Below are positions 1 through 9,252 of a DNA stretch of 64,000 bases, piece by piece; positions within the stretch are counted from its first letter, which is position 1; the number at the start of each line of letters is the position of its first letter. A model generated the notes under the pieces. That model was not told the DNA's origin and did no database searches. It saw only the letters and a list, made by a program, of their open reading frames with translations. Source of the DNA: CAVSUZ01 sp963791885 (lineage in GTDB: Bacteria > Pseudomonadota > Alphaproteobacteria > Acetobacterales > Acetobacteraceae); assembly GCA_963791885.1 (NCBI GenBank), contig CAWBUL010000005.1, positions 186,001 through 250,000 on the forward strand, given 5' to 3'. A program made the position numbers and the translations under genes.

Positions 1-2
1 CC

Positions 3-923
3 AACCTCAACAAGGACGTGAAGCTCAGCATGCCCGTCAATCTGGTCGAGGTGGACAACGTGCTGACGATCTCCTGCAATGCGAATGCAAACTGCATGGC
101 GGTGGTCTCCGGTCTGGAGAACCGCTTTTCGGAGGTGCCGGAGCCGCCGACCTTCGCATTGTTCGGGGCCGGACTGGTCGGACTGGGCGTTTTGCGTCGG
201 TGCCGGCGAAGGGTCGGCGCGGCCCCGTCGGGTCGCGCGCGGCGTTTTCTTTGGTTGGCGTCCTTCGTCATTTTGTGCCTGGCCGGCGCGGCGTGCGCGC
301 AGGCCGGTCCGATCGTCGTGCCGAAGGATCTGGCGGCCGGCGACAAGTACTATCTTGCTTTCGTGACCTCCGGCGAGACGACCGCAACGAGCGGCGACAT
401 CGCGACCTACAACATGTTCGTCAACAACCAAGCGAAGATGGTTGCTGCGCTGAAGGGGATAAATTGGGTGGCGATGGTCAGCACCAAGATGGTGAGCGCG
501 TCCACCAATCTTGGACTGCAGGATGGGCCACCGATCTACCTGCTTGACGGCATGACACGTGTTGTCAACACGGCCGCGGCATTGTTTGCCGGAAAGGGTC
601 TGCTGCATGCCATCGACCTGACACAGTCCGCCACCGCCACGATGGCTCGTCAGGTTTGGACCGGCACGACGCCGATGGGCGCGAGCAGCGGTTTTCCGTT
701 CGGGGGATCGCCCGTCACCGTCGGCGATCCTAACTCCACCACCGACGGATGGGTCGAAAACGGAGCCGTTGGAGTGGGTGGCAACACCATGCTGCCGATC
801 TATGCCATCAGCCAGCTTCTAACCGTTCCGAAAGTTCCTGAGCCCGCGTCATCCTTGATGTGGCTCGGGATCGGCGGGGTGATGGTGATCATCGCGCGCG
901 GTAAACGAATTAAGCGGCTTTGA
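3..923 (+). CDS. Double PEP-CTERM protein, 5' end outside window
   Basis: The frame is open from the left edge (AAC at 3) to TGA at 921-923, so the first residues are missing; GTG at 18 is only the first in-window start codon. Two PEP-CTERM sorting tails are visible. The first is VPEPPTFALFG followed by a hydrophobic stretch and a basic RRCRRR patch (about 125-210). The second is VPEPASSLMWLG plus hydrophobic segment and basic end at the extreme C-terminus. Between them lies what looks like a complete secreted protein with its own signal peptide (FLWLASFVILCLAGAACAQA) but no ATG. PEP-CTERM proteins are exported and processed by an exosortase. This may be two neighbouring genes fused by loss of the intergenic region and stop codon. 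The 3' end overlaps convergent glgA by 14 bp. Confidence 0.7.
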   Translation, partial: NLNKDVKLSMPVNLVEVDNVLTISCNANANCMAVVSGLENRFSEVPEPPTFALFGAGLVGLGVLRRCRRRVGAAPSGRARRFLWLASFVILCLAGAACAQAGPIVVPKDLAAGDKYYLAFVTSGETTATSGDIATYNMFVNNQAKMVAALKGINWVAMVSTKMVSASTNLGLQDGPPIYLLDGMTRVVNTAAALFAGKGLLHAIDLTQSATATMARQVWTGTTPMGASSGFPFGGSPVTVGDPNSTTDGWVENGAVGVGGNTMLPIYAISQLLTVPKVPEPASSLMWLGIGGVMVIIARGKRIKRL

Positions 924-2397
924 GCGTCGGCATGCGGGTGGTGGGCACGGGCCGTGGCGGTGTACGCTGTTCAGGCACGGGCTTGCCGGTCAGCCGGGCA
1001 TAGAGATCGGCATATGCCAGCGCGGTGTCGTCCCAACCGAAGTGGCGCGCCATCGCCGTGCGGCGCATCTCGGCAAGCTTGTCTTCGTCGTCAAAGATTT
1101 CGAACGCGCGATCGCAGGCAGATAACAGGCCTTCGCGAGAGCAGTTGGAGAAGAGGAAGCCCGTTTCGCCGTCCTCGATCGTATCAGCCAGGCCGCCGGT
1201 CGCGTGCGCGATCGGTGGCGTGCCATATCGCTGGGCTTGCATCTGAGTCAGGCCGCATGGCTCGAAGCGGGAGGGCATGAGCAGGAAGTCACTGCCGCCC
1301 ACAACGCGTCGGCCCATATGTTCGCTGTAGCCGACCAGCACGCCGATGTGGTCACGGTGGCGGCGCGCCAGGCGATTGAGCATGTGCTCGGTCTTCGGCT
1401 CGCCGAGACCCAGCACCACGATCTGCCCGCCATTGCGGACGATGTCGTTGGCGGCGTCCGCCACGATATCCAGGCCCTTCTGCGGCACCAGGCGGGAGAC
1501 CACGCCGAACAACGGCCCGTGCGACGGCGCGAGGCAGAGCCCGCGGCGCAGGCTTTCTGTGACGCCCCGTTTGCCTCGTAGATCTTCCGGCGCGAAATGC
1601 GACGGCAGATGCGGGTCTTTTTGCGGATCCCAGCTTTCGTCGATGCCATTGACGATGCCGGTGAGTTGGCCGCGTTCGACCAATCCCTGCGTCAACCCGT
1701 GCAGACCCCCGCCCAGCGCTTCGGTCGTGATTTCGCGCGCATATGTGGGGCTGACCGTGCAGACATGGTCGGCATAGAACAGGCCAGCTTTGAGGAACGA
1801 GATCCGGCCGTGGAACTCGACGCCGTTGATGTCGAAAGCCCAGTCGGGAATACCCAGAGCGAACAGCCGGTCGGCGTCGAACAGACCCTGATGGGCGATG
1901 TTGTGGACGGTGAGTACGTTAGGCACGCTGGCACCGTCCCAGCGCAGGAAAGCGGGGGCCAGTGCGGTCGGCCAATCGTTCACATGGAGAAGGTCAGGGT
2001 ACCAGTCGATGCCGCCGAGGCCTTGCGCGAGTTGGGCCGCGGCCAGCGAAAGCCGGGCGAAGCGAAGATCGTTATCGGGCCAGTCCGCCCCGTCAGGCCG
2101 TCCGTATGGACTGCCTCTGCGCTCGAACAGCGCAGGTGACAACACGACGTAGATCGGCAGTCCGTCCACCGTGTGGGTTAGGCCAATACGGCAGGGCGGA
2201 ATGCCAGCGCGGCCGGGAAGCACGCCCACCACCCGCAGATCGGGGCAGCGCGCGACGACGCCCGGGTAGCCTGGCATCAGCACGCGAACATCCGCCCCCT
2301 GTTTTCTCAGGGCGCGCGTGAGGCCGGCGGAAACCTCGCCTAATCCTCCCGCCTTGATGAAGTCCGCAATTTCGCTTGTAGCGAACAGGACCTTCAT
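910..2397 (-). CDS. glgA: Glycogen synthase (ADP-glucose, GT5)
   Basis: The 495-residue protein transfers glucose from ADP-glucose to the growing alpha-1,4-glucan in the cytoplasm. The ADP-glucose-binding KAGGLGEV motif is at residues 15-22. The C-terminal Rossmann half carries RLVPQKGLD and the catalytic-region motif RFEPCGLTQM followed by GTPPIAHATGGL. Length matches bacterial GlgA. The ATG at 2397 opens the usual MKVLFATSE start. No other glycogen gene (glgB, glgC, glgP) lies next to it here. It converges on the PEP-CTERM gene and overlaps it by 14 bp, with no terminator hairpin seen between. Confidence 0.96.
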   Translation of the reverse strand: MKVLFATSEIADFIKAGGLGEVSAGLTRALRKQGADVRVLMPGYPGVVARCPDLRVVGVLPGRAGIPPCRIGLTHTVDGLPIYVVLSPALFERRGSPYGRPDGADWPDNDLRFARLSLAAAQLAQGLGGIDWYPDLLHVNDWPTALAPAFLRWDGASVPNVLTVHNIAHQGLFDADRLFALGIPDWAFDINGVEFHGRISFLKAGLFYADHVCTVSPTYAREITTEALGGGLHGLTQGLVERGQLTGIVNGIDESWDPQKDPHLPSHFAPEDLRGKRGVTESLRRGLCLAPSHGPLFGVVSRLVPQKGLDIVADAANDIVRNGGQIVVLGLGEPKTEHMLNRLARRHRDHIGVLVGYSEHMGRRVVGGSDFLLMPSRFEPCGLTQMQAQRYGTPPIAHATGGLADTIEDGETGFLFSNCSREGLLSACDRAFEIFDDEDKLAEMRRTAMARHFGWDDTALAYADLYARLTGKPVPEQRTPPRPVPTTRMPTLKAA

Positions 2398-2565
2398 TGG
2401 GCATGCACCAGCATGATGATGTACTTAGTGAGCGCCGGTCCGTGATGCTTGCCAAGTTGCGCTTCGCTCACGTGCGTTTCATCGGAACCGGCGGGTAGGC
2501 AGCCTTATGTTCGGCGTCGGATCGTCACGCATCTGCCATATTATTGACCGACAATTCACCCTTCC

Positions 2566-3606
2566 GTGATAATATCGCACGGGCGCTGCCGGAGGGTGCG
2601 TTTGGACGGTTCTGTTTTCTGCCCGGATGTAGAGGTGTTTGGCGGCCCGGAACTGATCCGGGGTGCGATTCCGACACGGGCTGCGGATGTGCTTCGGCCA
2701 GCTTGCCGCGCTTTACCGCTGGTCGGGCGAAGGAGAGAACTGGATACATTGTTGGAATGGCTCGAACGCGGTTCGGCCTGCGTTCGGGTGGTCGCGGGCC
2801 CTGCGGGCGCAGGCAAAAGCCGCTTGCTGGCGGAGGTTGCAGCTCTAAGCCAACGGCGTTTCGTTGTCTCGAACGCGATAGAAGCCAGCGAGGCGGCCCA
2901 GGACGGGATGCCGCTGGTTGTCATGACCCGGCACATGCGGATGACAGTGTCGGACGCCGAGCCGGTGGTCATTGAAGCGCTGGGTGCCGCCGAGCGAGCC
3001 GAGCTGTTTGAAGCAGCCTGTCGCAGCGGCGCGTCACGGCGTGGACGGCCGGCTCAGCCGATACGATTGGCGCAGCTTCCGGATGAATCGCCGGAGGCTC
3101 TGATCATGGCGGGCCTGATCGCGCCGGACATTGGCGCGTCGGCGGCGATCGCCATGGCTCCGGAGGCTCGTGCAGCGCGAATTGCCGCGCATGAGGCAGA
3201 CGCGCTGGACGAATTGGCCCGGCAGGCCGGGCTCGATCCCTGGCCGGTGCGCCATATTGCTGCGTGCCTCACGCATCGCGGGGGCGCCTCGGTCGATGAG
3301 GCCATCAGGCTTGTGGAGCGAGAGTCAGAGGCCGGGTTACTGCATTCGTACGGCTCGCCGGAGCAGCTCGTGGATATTCTGGCCGACTTGCTGCTGGAAA
3401 ACGAACGGCTGCATCCCGTGGCGGACGGTGCGGTGGGGCGCGCCTTCGTGCACCAGGTGATCGCCTGCCACGATGAGCCAACGCGCGCTGCGATTTTGGC
3501 GCGCGCTGCCCGCTTGCCTGATTGCTTCGCCGGCTCCACGCTGGATGGCATCACAGCGACGGACCGCCACGCATCGTGCCACTTCGCATTGGAATCGCCG
3601 GCCTGA
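2566..3606 (+). CDS. Putative P-loop NTPase-like protein
   Basis: The 346-residue frame contains VGRRRELDTLLEWLERG followed by a clear Walker A motif, GPAGAGKS, at about residues 79-86. This resembles the start of the ATPase domain of large LuxR-type or STAND regulators. No convincing Walker B follows: only about 35 residues separate the P-loop from a PLVVMTRHM segment, so the domain looks shortened. The rest is alanine-rich and helical, with no recognised effector domain. The start is unsure (GTG 2566, or TTG 2602 behind a GGAGG). Its 3' end overlaps dapB by 31 bp in another frame. It could be a decayed gene; function is not assigned. Confidence 0.45.
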   Translation: MIISHGRCRRVRLDGSVFCPDVEVFGGPELIRGAIPTRAADVLRPACRALPLVGRRRELDTLLEWLERGSACVRVVAGPAGAGKSRLLAEVAALSQRRFVVSNAIEASEAAQDGMPLVVMTRHMRMTVSDAEPVVIEALGAAERAELFEAACRSGASRRGRPAQPIRLAQLPDESPEALIMAGLIAPDIGASAAIAMAPEARAARIAAHEADALDELARQAGLDPWPVRHIAACLTHRGGASVDEAIRLVERESEAGLLHSYGSPEQLVDILADLLLENERLHPVADGAVGRAFVHQVIACHDEPTRAAILARAARLPDCFAGSTLDGITATDRHASCHFALESPA

Positions 3607-4358
3607 CAGGCCGTATGGGCGCGCTGGTGGCCGAGGAGGCGCGCGCGCATGGGGCGGCATTGGCCGGCGGCACAGTACGGTCTGGTTCGGGGCGGCAGCC
3701 GCCGTCCGGTCTCGCGGCGTTTGATGACGTCGCGGCGCTGGCACGGGAAAGCGACGTGGTGATCGATTTCACGCATGCCTCCGCGGCCCAGGCCCATGCG
3801 CGCGCTTTGCGCGACGCGGGGACGGCGTGGGTGCTCGGCACGTCGGGCCTGTCGGCGGCGGATGAGGCGGCGGTCGCTGAAGCGGCCAGAGCGATCCCCG
3901 TCGTCTATGCCGCGAATTTCTCCCCGGGCGTGGCGCTGGTTCTGGCAGTGGCGGAGCGGATGGGCGCGGCGCTACCGGCTGATGCGTACGATGCGGAGAT
4001 CGTGGAGATGCACCACCGGCAGAAGGTGGACGCGCCGTCGGGCACCGCCGTGGCGATTGGCCGGGCGGTGGCGAAAGGGCGTGGTGTCTCATTGGACGCG
4101 GTGAAGGAAAGCGGACGCGACGGCCACACGGGTCCGCGCAAGAACGGCGCGATCGGGTTCGCGGCACTGCGCGGCGGTCAGGTAGTGGGCGAGCACACCC
4201 TGATCTTCGCTGCGGCGTCGGAGCACATCGCACTCAGCCACCGTGCGTTCGATCGGCGCAGCTTCGCCACGGGAGCAGTGCGGGCGGCGTTCTGGGTGGA
4301 TGGACGGGAGCCCGGGCTGTACGGGATGGCCGACGTGTTGGGCGTGGGTGGGGGGTGA
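3576..4358 (+). CDS. dapB: 4-hydroxy-tetrahydrodipicolinate reductase
   Basis: DapB reduces 4-hydroxy-tetrahydrodipicolinate with NAD(P)H in the lysine/meso-diaminopimelate pathway. The nucleotide-binding motif GIAGLTGRMG is at the N-terminus. The catalytic signature EIVEMHHRQKVDAPSGTA contains the proton-donor histidine and the substrate-contacting lysine. I chose GTG at 3576 because it places VPLRIGIAG at the family's usual start and gives 260 residues; an upstream ATG-type extension to 3522 would add 18 unconserved residues. It overlaps the end of the P-loop gene. No other lysine gene is adjacent. Confidence 0.94.
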   Translation: MPLRIGIAGLTGRMGALVAEEARAHGAALAGGTVRSGSGRQPPSGLAAFDDVAALARESDVVIDFTHASAAQAHARALRDAGTAWVLGTSGLSAADEAAVAEAARAIPVVYAANFSPGVALVLAVAERMGAALPADAYDAEIVEMHHRQKVDAPSGTAVAIGRAVAKGRGVSLDAVKESGRDGHTGPRKNGAIGFAALRGGQVVGEHTLIFAAASEHIALSHRAFDRRSFATGAVRAAFWVDGREPGLYGMADVLGVGGG

Positions 4359-4465
4359 TCGGTCTGATGTGCCGGGGCGGCCGTCAGGGACAAGATCGCG
4401 AGCTGGTGTGCTGGCCGTTGTCCGTTCACGCTTACATCGGCGGCGCCGCAATCAGGCCGAGGATG

Positions 4466-5405
4466 TCAGGCTTGTAGACCTTCTCGACCCGGTTTTGCGA
4501 TTCGAGGACCGGGTGAATCTGCTCTGACTCGCTCGATCAGCCACCGTCCTGCCGGACCAGGCGGGCGATCCGCTGGATAGGCAGCGACCATCGGCAGCAG
4601 TCGCTGCCCCTCGGGAAAATCTTCGACCTCGATCTCCACCAGCCGTCCCGCCCCCAGATCCTCCTCCACCTGCTCATACGGCATATTGCCCCACCCCAGA
4701 CCGGCGCGCAGGAACCAGTGTTTGGCGCCCAAATCCGCCAGCCGCCACGTGCGTGGCGACAGCACCCCGAACTCCCGTTCGTGGCTCAGCTTTGACCGGT
4801 CAGTCAGCACAAGCTGAATGTGATCTCCCAGCGCGGATGTCGGGATGGGCCGCGCGTGAGTTCGCGAGCGGATGGTTCGGCGCCACGACGGTGACGAGCC
4901 GGATGCCGAACACCCGCTCGCGCGCGAAGTGCGCGGGAAGCAGCGGCAGCGTACCCATGATCGCAAAAGCGCATCGCCCGTCCTGCACGGGCTCGATCAC
5001 CGCCCCGAGCGTTTCGACGGACAGACGCAGCGGGGTGAACGGAAATGCTTCGCGGAACGCCGCGACGGCGCAGGTCAGCGTGCGCATGGGAAACATCACA
5101 TCCACCGCCACGCTGAGTTCCGGCTCAAGGCCGCCCGCAAGCCCGCGCGCCTGGGCCTTGAACCGGTCCATCCCACCAGCCACGGCGCGCGCTTCGGCCA
5201 GCAGGACGCGCCCGGCATCAGTCAGCTTGGGCAAACGCCCCGCACGATCGAATAGCCGCACCCCGATCTGGCCCTCGAGATTCGCCAGCGTCTGGCTGAC
5301 GACGGACTGCGCCCGTCCGAGCCGCCGGCCCGCCGCGGAAAAGCTTCCGGTTTCCGCGGCGGCGATGAAGGTCCGCAGCTGATCGAGGGACACGCCGTCC
5401 AGCAT
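4466..5405 (-). pseudogene. LysR-family regulator, frameshifted
   Basis: A typical LysR protein of about 310 residues is split between two frames. The N-terminal frame (5405 down to about 4850) has the winged HTH (LDQLRTFIAAAETGSFSAAGRRLGRAQS) and the first part of the effector domain through PNHPLANSR. The remainder (SALGDHIQLVLTDRS, WRLADLGAKHWFLRAGLGWG, DRPPGPAGRWLIERV) continues in another frame to 4466. The shift lies near 4845-4860 in a GC-rich run (GCGCGGCCC). It is divergent from azoR, the usual position for its regulator. Either the gene is inactivated or there is a one-base sequence error. Confidence 0.8.
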
Positions 5406-5424
5406 CTATCCATCCAACCGATAG
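5406..5424. promoter_or_regulatory. Candidate LysR operator (CTATC-N9-GATAG)
   Basis: An inverted repeat CTATC-N9-GATAG sits just outside the lysR start in the 100-bp divergent gap to azoR. It fits the T-N11-A style of LysR boxes. Assignment is inference from position and symmetry only. Confidence 0.4.
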
Positions 5425-5506
5425 AATTCATTGAGAAATATAGGCTACCCCAATGGATGGCAGCCGCCCAATTTCCGGGGGAACGCATCGACAAGGATCG
5501 ACTCCC

Positions 5507-6115
5507 ATGAAGCTCTTGCACGTGGATTCCAGCATTCTCGGCGCCGGCTCCGTCAGCCGGACCCTCTCGGCCGAGATCGTCGCGGCCGAGCGCCGGACGC
5601 ACCCAAGGATCGAGGTGACATATCGCGACCTCGGCGCCGCGCCCATCGGCCATCTCTCCGCCGCCCACATCGCCGCGGCCCAAGGCGCTTCGCCCGAATC
5701 CCCTGCTCTTCAACAGGATCTGACCGAGGGGCAGGCCGCGCTGGACGAATTCCTTTCAGCCGATATCATCGTCATCGGCGCGCCCATGTATAACTTCGGC
5801 ATCCCCAGCCAGCTCAAGGCGTGGATCGATCGTCTGGCCGTGGCCGGCAAGACGTTCCGCTACACGCAGGATGGACCGCAGGGGCTGGCGGGCGGTAAGC
5901 GGGTGGTCATTGCGTCGTCGCGCGGCGGGTTCTATGGCCCCGACACACCGGCGAGCTTCCTCGACCATCAGGAGAGTTATCTGCGCGGATTATTTGGCTT
6001 CTTCGGCATCAACGATGTCACCTTCATTCGCGCTGAAGGGCTGAACATCGGGCCCGAGCAGCGCGCCAAGGCAATCGAGGCCGCGCGCGCCGATATTGAG
6101 CGCCTTGCCGCCTGA
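5507..6115 (+). CDS. azoR: FMN-dependent NADH-azoreductase
   Basis: This flavodoxin-fold NADH:quinone/azo oxidoreductase of about 202 residues starts MKLLHVDSSILGAGSVSRTLS, the FMN-phosphate-binding N-terminus of AzoR. It carries the PMYNFGIPSQLKAWIDR motif, the SSRGGFY loop and FGFFGI near the C-terminus. ATG 5507 is chosen over upstream starts because it begins the conserved fold and has AAGGA about 10 bp upstream. Such enzymes detoxify quinones and azo compounds in the cytoplasm. It is divergent from the broken LysR gene, which probably regulated it. The end overlaps the TPR gene start by 20 bp. Confidence 0.92.
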   Translation: MKLLHVDSSILGAGSVSRTLSAEIVAAERRTHPRIEVTYRDLGAAPIGHLSAAHIAAAQGASPESPALQQDLTEGQAALDEFLSADIIVIGAPMYNFGIPSQLKAWIDRLAVAGKTFRYTQDGPQGLAGGKRVVIASSRGGFYGPDTPASFLDHQESYLRGLFGFFGINDVTFIRAEGLNIGPEQRAKAIEAARADIERLAA

Positions 6116-6593
6116 CGCCTCCGAACGCGCGCGGCTGGAGACGGCGCTCGCGACGCTTGCCGCCGATGATCCCGAGGCAGCGCTTCTGCATCGGGATCTC
6201 GGGCGGCTCTGTCACGACATGCGGGATTTCGCCGCGGCGGTCGAGCATCTGGAAACGGCTCGCGCAATGCACGCCGCCGCCGGCCCGGGACCCGAACTGG
6301 CGACCGACTGCAATCACCTCGCGCTGGTGCTGCACGATCTCGGCGAACTCGACGAGGCGAGGACGCTGCTGGACCGCGCGCTGGCGATGGATGAGCAGGT
6401 GCTTGGCGCGGATCACCAGAACGTCGCACGCGATGCCAACAATCTCGCGGGCGTCTTGCGCGATATGGGCGAGCCGCTCGCCGCCGCCGAGGCTCTTCGC
6501 TGGGCGCTGTCCTTCTATCAGGCGCGGCTCGGTCCGGATCATCCGACGACGCAGTCGGTCGCACGGAATTTGCGGATTACAGAGTCGATGTAG
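6096..6593 (+). CDS. Tetratricopeptide repeat protein
   Basis: The 165-residue protein holds about three kinesin-light-chain-type TPRs: LGRLCHDMRDFAAAVEHLETA, LALVLHDLGELDEARTLLDRAL and LAGVLRDMGEPLAAAEALRWAL, with the GxDHPTT ending typical of TPR_12 repeats. It has no signal peptide or membrane segment. The start is TTG 6096, inside the end of azoR, so translation is probably coupled. TPRs mediate protein-protein contacts; the partner cannot be told from the sequence. Confidence 0.75.
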   Translation: MSALPPDASERARLETALATLAADDPEAALLHRDLGRLCHDMRDFAAAVEHLETARAMHAAAGPGPELATDCNHLALVLHDLGELDEARTLLDRALAMDEQVLGADHQNVARDANNLAGVLRDMGEPLAAAEALRWALSFYQARLGPDHPTTQSVARNLRITESM

Positions 6594-6886
6594 TGCCGGC
6601 GACCGAGCATCGAGAACGGCATAGACCCGAGCCAAGCCTCGATGCTGGCCGGGCGGACGCGCTGCTCGCGTCCGCGGAACAAGGTATCCACCGTGCGGCG
6701 CAACGCACGGTGACGCTCTACTGCCTTCCGGAAAATCGACGCCCTGCCTTAGCTGGTCACAGCTCTCGGGGCCAGCGACGATGGACAGGCAGCCTTCGAC
6801 CAGCCGGCCGAAGAACGTCCTCCGCGCCACTTCTAACGATAAAATCTATTTTCAATAGCAAACGTCAGCCCAGGGGCAGGGGTGAT

Positions 6887-8254
6887 TCAGGCCAGCGGGC
6901 GAATGTTCTGGTTCATGTGAAAGAAGTTCTCCTGATCGTATATCATCTTGATCCTGCGCAAGCGGTCGTAGTTTGGACCATAGGCGGCAGCGACCGCATT
7001 TTCCTGTTCATCATCGGCGAGGTAGTTGACATAGGCCTGTTCCTGTAGAAACGGCATCATCGCGTTGTAGGAAGCGCGCGTCCAGCTGATGCAGGCGTCG
7101 TTGTCCTTCCGATCCGCCCACTGCCCGAGCACAAGGAAGTTGTAGCCGGGCGCACGATGCGGGAAGGCGGTGTCGGTGACGCCGACGCGAGTCACCGCGC
7201 CGTGAAAATGCTCAAGCAACAACTTGCTCATCGGCGCAGGGCAGCCCGTGTAACAATCGACCATCGTACGGATCGCGTCGTCGCTCAGATCGGGAAGGAA
7301 CCGCGATTTCCAGTAGTTCAACGCGCCACGCGGATAGCCTTCGTCCAGCATCGTGTTCATCTGCGCATAAGGCAGCGGGCCAATAGCATCGAACACAGGC
7401 GTGCCGTACTGTCTAACGCGTGCCAGGTCCTGCTCCGCCTGCTCGGGCGGGCCTGCATGAAACACAGCCATCACCGCGAGCTTCCTGCCGGAGCCGTCGG
7501 GCGCGTGCAGCATGCCGCCGACCGCTGCGGCCTCATCCGGCAGTGACGCGGTTATGTCGCGGAAGTGGCGCAGCATGTCGAAAGCTGCATCGATCGGGTA
7601 AGCAATGATGCCTCCGTAGACGAGGGGGCCAACTGGATGCAGGCGATAATTGAGCGAGGTTGCCACGCCGAAGTTTCCGCCGCCGCCACGGACGGCCCAG
7701 AACAGGTCGGGGTTCTCGTCTTCGCTGGCCACGACCGCACGGCCGTCGGCGAGCACTAAATTCACCGACACCAGGTTATCAAGCGCGAGGCCGTGCTTGC
7801 CGATCAGCCAGCCAATTCCGCCACCCAGTGTCAGTCCGCCGATGCCTGTGGTTGAGATGACGCCACCTGTGGTGGCAAGCCCGTACACCTGCGTTTCCCG
7901 GTTGAAAATGCTCCAGGTGGCGCCACCCTGGGCGCGGGCAATGCGCGCGCGCGGATCGACGTGAACCGCAGTCATCTGCGAAAGGTCGATCAGCATGCCG
8001 CCATCGATGGTGGAGCGGCCCGTGACATTGTGGCCGCCGCCGCGCACTGCGACTTCCAGTCCCTGGTCACGGGCGAAATTGACGGCCTCCACAACGTCGG
8101 CAACGCCCCGGCAGCGCGCGATCAAACCGGGCCGTTTGTCGATCATGCCGTTGTGGACCATTCTGGCATCGTTGTATCCATCGTCGGCGGGCGTCAGTAT
8201 CTGGCCGGCAAATGTCCCGGCGAGTTCCGTTGCTCTATTGGTCAACGATGTCAT
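6887..8254 (-). CDS. FAD-linked oxidase, berberine-bridge family
   Basis: This is a flavoprotein of about 455 residues with an N-terminal PCMH-type FAD domain and a C-terminal BBE segment (YVNYLADDEQENAVAAAYG, YDRLRRIKMIYDQENFFHMNQNI). The histidine of RGGGHNVTGRS is the expected covalent FAD attachment site. The second attachment cysteine of bicovalent members is absent from the ISTTGIGGLTLGGG segment, so FAD is probably bound through one bond. ATG 8254 is preceded by GGAGG at good spacing, which decides against the upstream start at 8308. Family members oxidise sugars, lactones or alkaloid-like amines; the substrate is unknown. Confidence 0.9.
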   Translation of the reverse strand: MTSLTNRATELAGTFAGQILTPADDGYNDARMVHNGMIDKRPGLIARCRGVADVVEAVNFARDQGLEVAVRGGGHNVTGRSTIDGGMLIDLSQMTAVHVDPRARIARAQGGATWSIFNRETQVYGLATTGGVISTTGIGGLTLGGGIGWLIGKHGLALDNLVSVNLVLADGRAVVASEDENPDLFWAVRGGGGNFGVATSLNYRLHPVGPLVYGGIIAYPIDAAFDMLRHFRDITASLPDEAAAVGGMLHAPDGSGRKLAVMAVFHAGPPEQAEQDLARVRQYGTPVFDAIGPLPYAQMNTMLDEGYPRGALNYWKSRFLPDLSDDAIRTMVDCYTGCPAPMSKLLLEHFHGAVTRVGVTDTAFPHRAPGYNFLVLGQWADRKDNDACISWTRASYNAMMPFLQEQAYVNYLADDEQENAVAAAYGPNYDRLRRIKMIYDQENFFHMNQNIRPLA

Positions 8255-8840
8255 GTCGGCCTCCTGCCGGTTTGGACGACTCTCCGATGGCTCCAAAGCC
8301 TTTGCCAATAAGGGATTCCTGATCTGGAAATCCCGCGACCGATTTTCTCAACGGCCACAACCTAAATAAGACGCGAATTCGTAACCTATACACGGCACTG
8401 ACGGGAGATCAGATAAAAAAAGAGACACTCTGGGAGAAATTCACGAAGTCTGCCGCACAGCGGAACCGAATTATTCATGCGGCGGCAGTGGTGGGAAAGG
8501 TGGAAGCCGAGGAGTCCTACAATGCAGCCCCTTCTCCAGTCTCCCTCCAGTCTCCCACATAAAGAAATAAGCGGCATAGTTCGCACCAGACTTCTTCCAT
8601 CTGCCAGGCGCTGCATCTTCAGTGCGCGAGCGCGCCGGATCTGTGAATGAATCTATCTTGATCGCCGTGCCGTCGGACTTCTTTAACAGTATGCTTGAGA
8701 TATGCATCTGGACGACGCTCGGCGTTTTGCAGCGTAGCACCGCCCCCCAGGGCGAGCGTTTGACACATTGGGTGCCTTGTCGCGATTGACGTGGCTTAAC
8801 TGGCTCCTACCTTGGGGATGTGGAACTCTCGGTGATCTCA
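8255..8840. other. Gene-poor stretch without a supported gene
   Basis: This stretch has a more AT-rich composition than its surroundings. It contains only short overlapping open frames with no recognisable domain, ribosome-binding site or homologous motif. I see no tRNA, repeat or terminator in it. It may hold the promoter of the FAD oxidase and the remains of a lost gene. Confidence 0.5.
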
Positions 8841-9062
8841 ATGCGCCTTTGGGTAGCTCAGGCGGTTTGGTTATCGGTTCTGTGCTCCGCAGCCTGCTGT
8901 CCAACGCCACCTTCGGTGGCCCTTGCCGATGCGGGCGGTGGAAATGGCGGAGGCCTAGGCCACACTATTCCCGCTACCGAGTGGTGCAGCCTTCGTGCAC
9001 AACCGAAAGTTAACACTGCTTCGACGGAACCCGAGAAAGCGAAAGCGCCCTCGAAAAGCTAG
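8841..9062 (+). CDS. Possible small lipoprotein or secreted peptide
   Basis: A 73-codon frame begins with MRLWVAQAVWLSVLCSAACC, which looks like a signal peptide with a possible lipobox cysteine. A glycine-rich and then lysine-rich polar tail follows. There is no strong ribosome-binding site and no known family. It lies in a gene-poor interval. It may be chance coding. Confidence 0.28.
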   Translation: MRLWVAQAVWLSVLCSAACCPTPPSVALADAGGGNGGGLGHTIPATEWCSLRAQPKVNTASTEPEKAKAPSKS

Positions 9063-9252
9063 GCGCGCACACCTCAACCGATGACCCTCGATCAGCTCTC
9101 CCAGGCGGGGCGTGTAAACCCGGTGCTAACCTCAATTCCACCGGCTGAGGACGTGCGGATGAATCCATTCGCTACATCACGAATCTGCACCAATTTGACG
9201 GGCACGATCGTCGCGTGAGATAACCTGTCTCGATCAGCCGGGGTTCCGCGCG

